64,000 nucleotides of DNA from NCBI RefSeq assembly GCF_004363045.1, contig NZ_SNYJ01000005.1, forward strand, positions 1-64,000, in the 5' to 3' direction. This DNA is from Aureibacillus halotolerans (lineage in GTDB: Bacteria; Bacillota; Bacilli; Bacillales; DSM-28697). A model generated the notes under the pieces. The model was not told the origin of the DNA and made no database searches. It was given only the letters and a program-made list of their open reading frames with translations. Below are positions 62,120 to 64,000 of the stretch, in pieces (position 1 is the stretch's first letter; every line of letters starts with the position of its first letter). Both the position numbers and the translations under genes were made by a program.

Positions 62120-63997
62120 TCATTCGACCCGTGGGAATTCTGCAATGCGCAACCTGGCGCAGGCGTAGGGAATAAGTGTCAGGTCTTCCTTTGGCATAGA
62201 GGTGTGTGCCGGGCTGTGAGGCAGATCCCCAGCAGAGTTGTTCTCAAGCCTCCATGACGGTACTCTTCGGCCGGTTGCTTTAAGAACGACAGGAGCAGAT
62301 TCGGGTGAAAATGGCTGGCGGGCAATGTCCTTCTGCTCGGCCACCAAGCCTTGCGCCGGGTTCTCCGAATCAAGGCAAAGTCCATAATTCCAGGCAGATT
62401 CGGGGTAAATCTCCCAATCTGCGTAAGGCTCTTCGCCACGCAGCTTCTGCCAACGCTCCTGCACAGGCAAAGCGTAAACGAGCGGGCCTCTGGACACAGA
62501 GACGGCATCGTTTGCTCGCGGTTCCACGACTGGTTCCATTGGAAGCGTGAGTTGAATCACGTCCCCGTTCTGCCATGTTCTTTCGATCGTGGTGAAGCCG
62601 TCATTCAACGAAATCGGCTGGTTGCTTCCGTTGATTACTATGGAAGGATCGTGACACCACTCGGGAATACGCAGCTTTATTGGAAACGCAGCGCTATTAG
62701 CGAGATTGACTTGAATGCTGATGCGGTCATTAAAAGGATAGTCCGTATCTACGGTAAGCTTGGCGTTCACACTGTTCGCAACGGTGGTTTGAACGGTGCA
62801 CGGCGCATACGACACTGCGGCAAGTCCGCCATCTCTTGTACCCATCCACAGTCGAGCAGCCAGCTTTGGCCAGCCTTGATGCATGTTGGCGGTGCAGCAG
62901 CCGAAATGCGGTTCAAGGCCAAACAGGTTTGCGTCGTCGCCGTTTTGTGTCCAAGGCCGTTTGGCGAGCGTACACATAACTTGATTCACCTGTTGGTCGT
63001 ATTGATGGCTCCGCCAATCCGAGCCAATTGTTGCTGGCAACGCATTGAAGGCCACCTTTTCAAGAATATCCCCGTACACCCCTTCTCCCGACAGCCGAAC
63101 AAGATGCTCAAGTGTAAACATATATTCGACAACGGCACAGAGCTCGACCCCTTGGCTCGGGTGAGTGCCGGCCAACCATTCGTCGCCTGAAAACATGCCG
63201 TGGGCTTGCCCGTGGTGCGTCATTAACGCACGAATGCCAGAGAGAGGCGCCTCACGATGCTCTTTGTCGCCGGTGTGCATGGCATACAGCATCGGTTCCT
63301 TCAAACCCATTGCAATGTTCACGACATGGACACGGTGCGTATAGGACGTTTGATATCTCCAGTAAGGGAACTTGTTAAAAATGCCAGTCCAATCAATCGT
63401 TTGTTGATGGAGAATGTCGATGAGCTGAAGCAAAGAGGCATCCTGTGTCCGTTCATAAAGCCATTGTATGCAGAGGATATTCTCTCCACCCCGGGCGACA
63501 GCCCAATCACGAAGCGGCTGCGCCTGTATGGTGTTCAGCTGGTAACGAAAATACTTTGTCATGAATGGAACAACGCGGTCATCTTGGGTCGCTTCTGCAT
63601 ATTGGATGAGCACCTTCAGCATGACCATTCGTGGCCACCAGTCTGTATTGGACGTTGGTCCAAACTGTCCGTTGTCTTGCTGGCTTGAGAGTGTCCATTC
63701 GATCCACGGGGTTGTTTTTTTGATCAATGCCTCATCCTGGAGCACATAGGCGAGCGGGAGAAGACCGTCAAGATAATAGGGACCTCGTTCCCAATCATCA
63801 CCAGTTCCGCCAAGCCAGCCGTTGTTTGGCCCGACGTCCTCCCAAAACGTATCGAGCTGGCCAGTAAAGCCTTCAGCTTGAATCTTCAGCTGATCTCGCA
63901 GCCAACCCTCAGGCTGAATTTGACCAAGGGGGAGCTCGGTAAGCGGGGCGGCTTTGTAGCCGATGGTGGATTTTGAGGATTGCATAGAACCTTTCAT
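62120..63997 (-). CDS. Glycoside hydrolase family 127 (beta-L-arabinofuranosidase-like)
   Basis: About 620-625 residues, the usual GH127 (DUF1680) length, with no signal peptide, so cytosolic. WEDVGPNNGWLGGTGDDWERGPYYLDGLLPLAY opens the (alpha/alpha)6 barrel; Glu286 in GVELCAVVEYM and the Cys-Cys pair 368-369 in FGCCTANMHQGWP match the zinc-bound cysteine nucleophile site of the known beta-L-arabinofuranosidase. It would release L-arabinose from arabino-oligosaccharides taken up by a transporter. The start is near the window edge: ATG 63997 or 63985. Confidence 0.88.
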   Translation of the reverse strand: MKGSMQSSKSTIGYKAAPLTELPLGQIQPEGWLRDQLKIQAEGFTGQLDTFWEDVGPNNGWLGGTGDDWERGPYYLDGLLPLAYVLQDEALIKKTTPWIEWTLSSQQDNGQFGPTSNTDWWPRMVMLKVLIQYAEATQDDRVVPFMTKYFRYQLNTIQAQPLRDWAVARGGENILCIQWLYERTQDASLLQLIDILHQQTIDWTGIFNKFPYWRYQTSYTHRVHVVNIAMGLKEPMLYAMHTGDKEHREAPLSGIRALMTHHGQAHGMFSGDEWLAGTHPSQGVELCAVVEYMFTLEHLVRLSGEGVYGDILEKVAFNALPATIGSDWRSHQYDQQVNQVMCTLAKRPWTQNGDDANLFGLEPHFGCCTANMHQGWPKLAARLWMGTRDGGLAAVSYAPCTVQTTVANSVNAKLTVDTDYPFNDRISIQVNLANSAAFPIKLRIPEWCHDPSIVINGSNQPISLNDGFTTIERTWQNGDVIQLTLPMEPVVEPRANDAVSVSRGPLVYALPVQERWQKLRGEEPYADWEIYPESAWNYGLCLDSENPAQGLVAEQKDIARQPFSPESAPVVLKATGRRVPSWRLENNSAGDLPHSPAHTSMPKEDLTLIPYACARLRIAEFPRVE

Positions 63998-64000
63998 CAA

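Noticed and set aside
62351-63190. 279-residue antisense frame inside the GH127 gene
   Set aside because: The minus-strand enzyme has clear family motifs across the same span; the antisense product has none.

Overview
The window looks like chromosomal DNA of a low-to-moderate GC, endospore-former-type Bacillaceae, probably an alkaliphilic relative of the Shouchella/Alkalihalobacillus group. The main reason is the conserved block sigW-rsiW-cdaA-cdaR-glmM-[glmS ribozyme]-glmS (38.0-45.4 kb), which has the Bacillus subtilis gene order. Consistent with this are strong AGGAGG ribosome binding sites with frequent TTG/GTG starts, meso-DAP type MurE signatures, an RsbR stressosome protein, SLH surface anchoring and GC-rich hairpin repeats of a kind common between Bacillaceae genes. 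The genus is an inference; no 16S gene is present.

Layout. 0-8.6 kb: small regulators (Crp/Fnr, AraC, ArsR) next to enzymes or membrane proteins they may control, a peptidoglycan-binding exported protein, a DapA-family aldolase, a SAP/DUF6434 protein under an apparent LexA-type promoter, and a short-chain dehydrogenase gene split by a 213-bp MITE with a 7-bp target duplication. 8.7-21.3 kb: an ABC-F ribosome-protection-type ATPase preceded by a readable attenuator, a P-loop kinase, manganese catalase, YitT protein, phosphotransferase, GNAT, ArsB-type transporter, NUDIX, RsbR-like STAS protein, a carboxyethyl-ornithine-synthase-like enzyme and an Ada fusion. 21.3-26.5 kb: a sugar ABC transporter (two permeases and a binding lipoprotein) with a LacI regulator, a consensus promoter, a near-consensus cre and duplicated 17-bp motifs. 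26.5-31.6 kb: a decayed TetR gene and a 1392-residue mosaic surface protein (BspA-like LRRs, seven Ig-like repeats, three SLH modules). 31.8-36.7 kb: a siroheme gene set (CbiX, Met8-like, HemD-like) and an IS element inserted in a long intergenic repeat. 36.7-37.1 kb: tRNA-Glu-Tyr-Gln-Lys.

37.2-45.4 kb is the conserved cell-envelope block: sigma-W and its anti-sigma, c-di-AMP synthase and its regulator, and the two enzymes leading to UDP-GlcNAc, with the glmS ribozyme sensing glucosamine-6-phosphate. 45.7-48.0 kb is a second envelope-related operon on the minus strand: ECF sigma, PadR regulator and a SEDS (FtsW/RodA) protein carrying an N-terminal permease-prefix domain, with an ECF-type promoter ahead of it. 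The rest (48.2-64.0 kb) is accessory: old yellow enzyme divergent from an Lrp regulator, a stand-alone MurE paralogue, NUDIX, VOC and SRPBCC proteins, a WYL regulator with an NmrA-type reductase, a DrrAB-like ABC exporter, several small hypothetical secreted/membrane proteins, an XRE regulator with an overlapping small ORF, a methyltransferase and a GH127 beta-L-arabinofuranosidase at the right edge.

I found no CRISPR array, prophage, plasmid origin or obvious defence island. The best candidates for something not well described are the ECF-PadR-SEDS operon, the LexA-type control of the SAP/DUF6434 gene, and the MITE.
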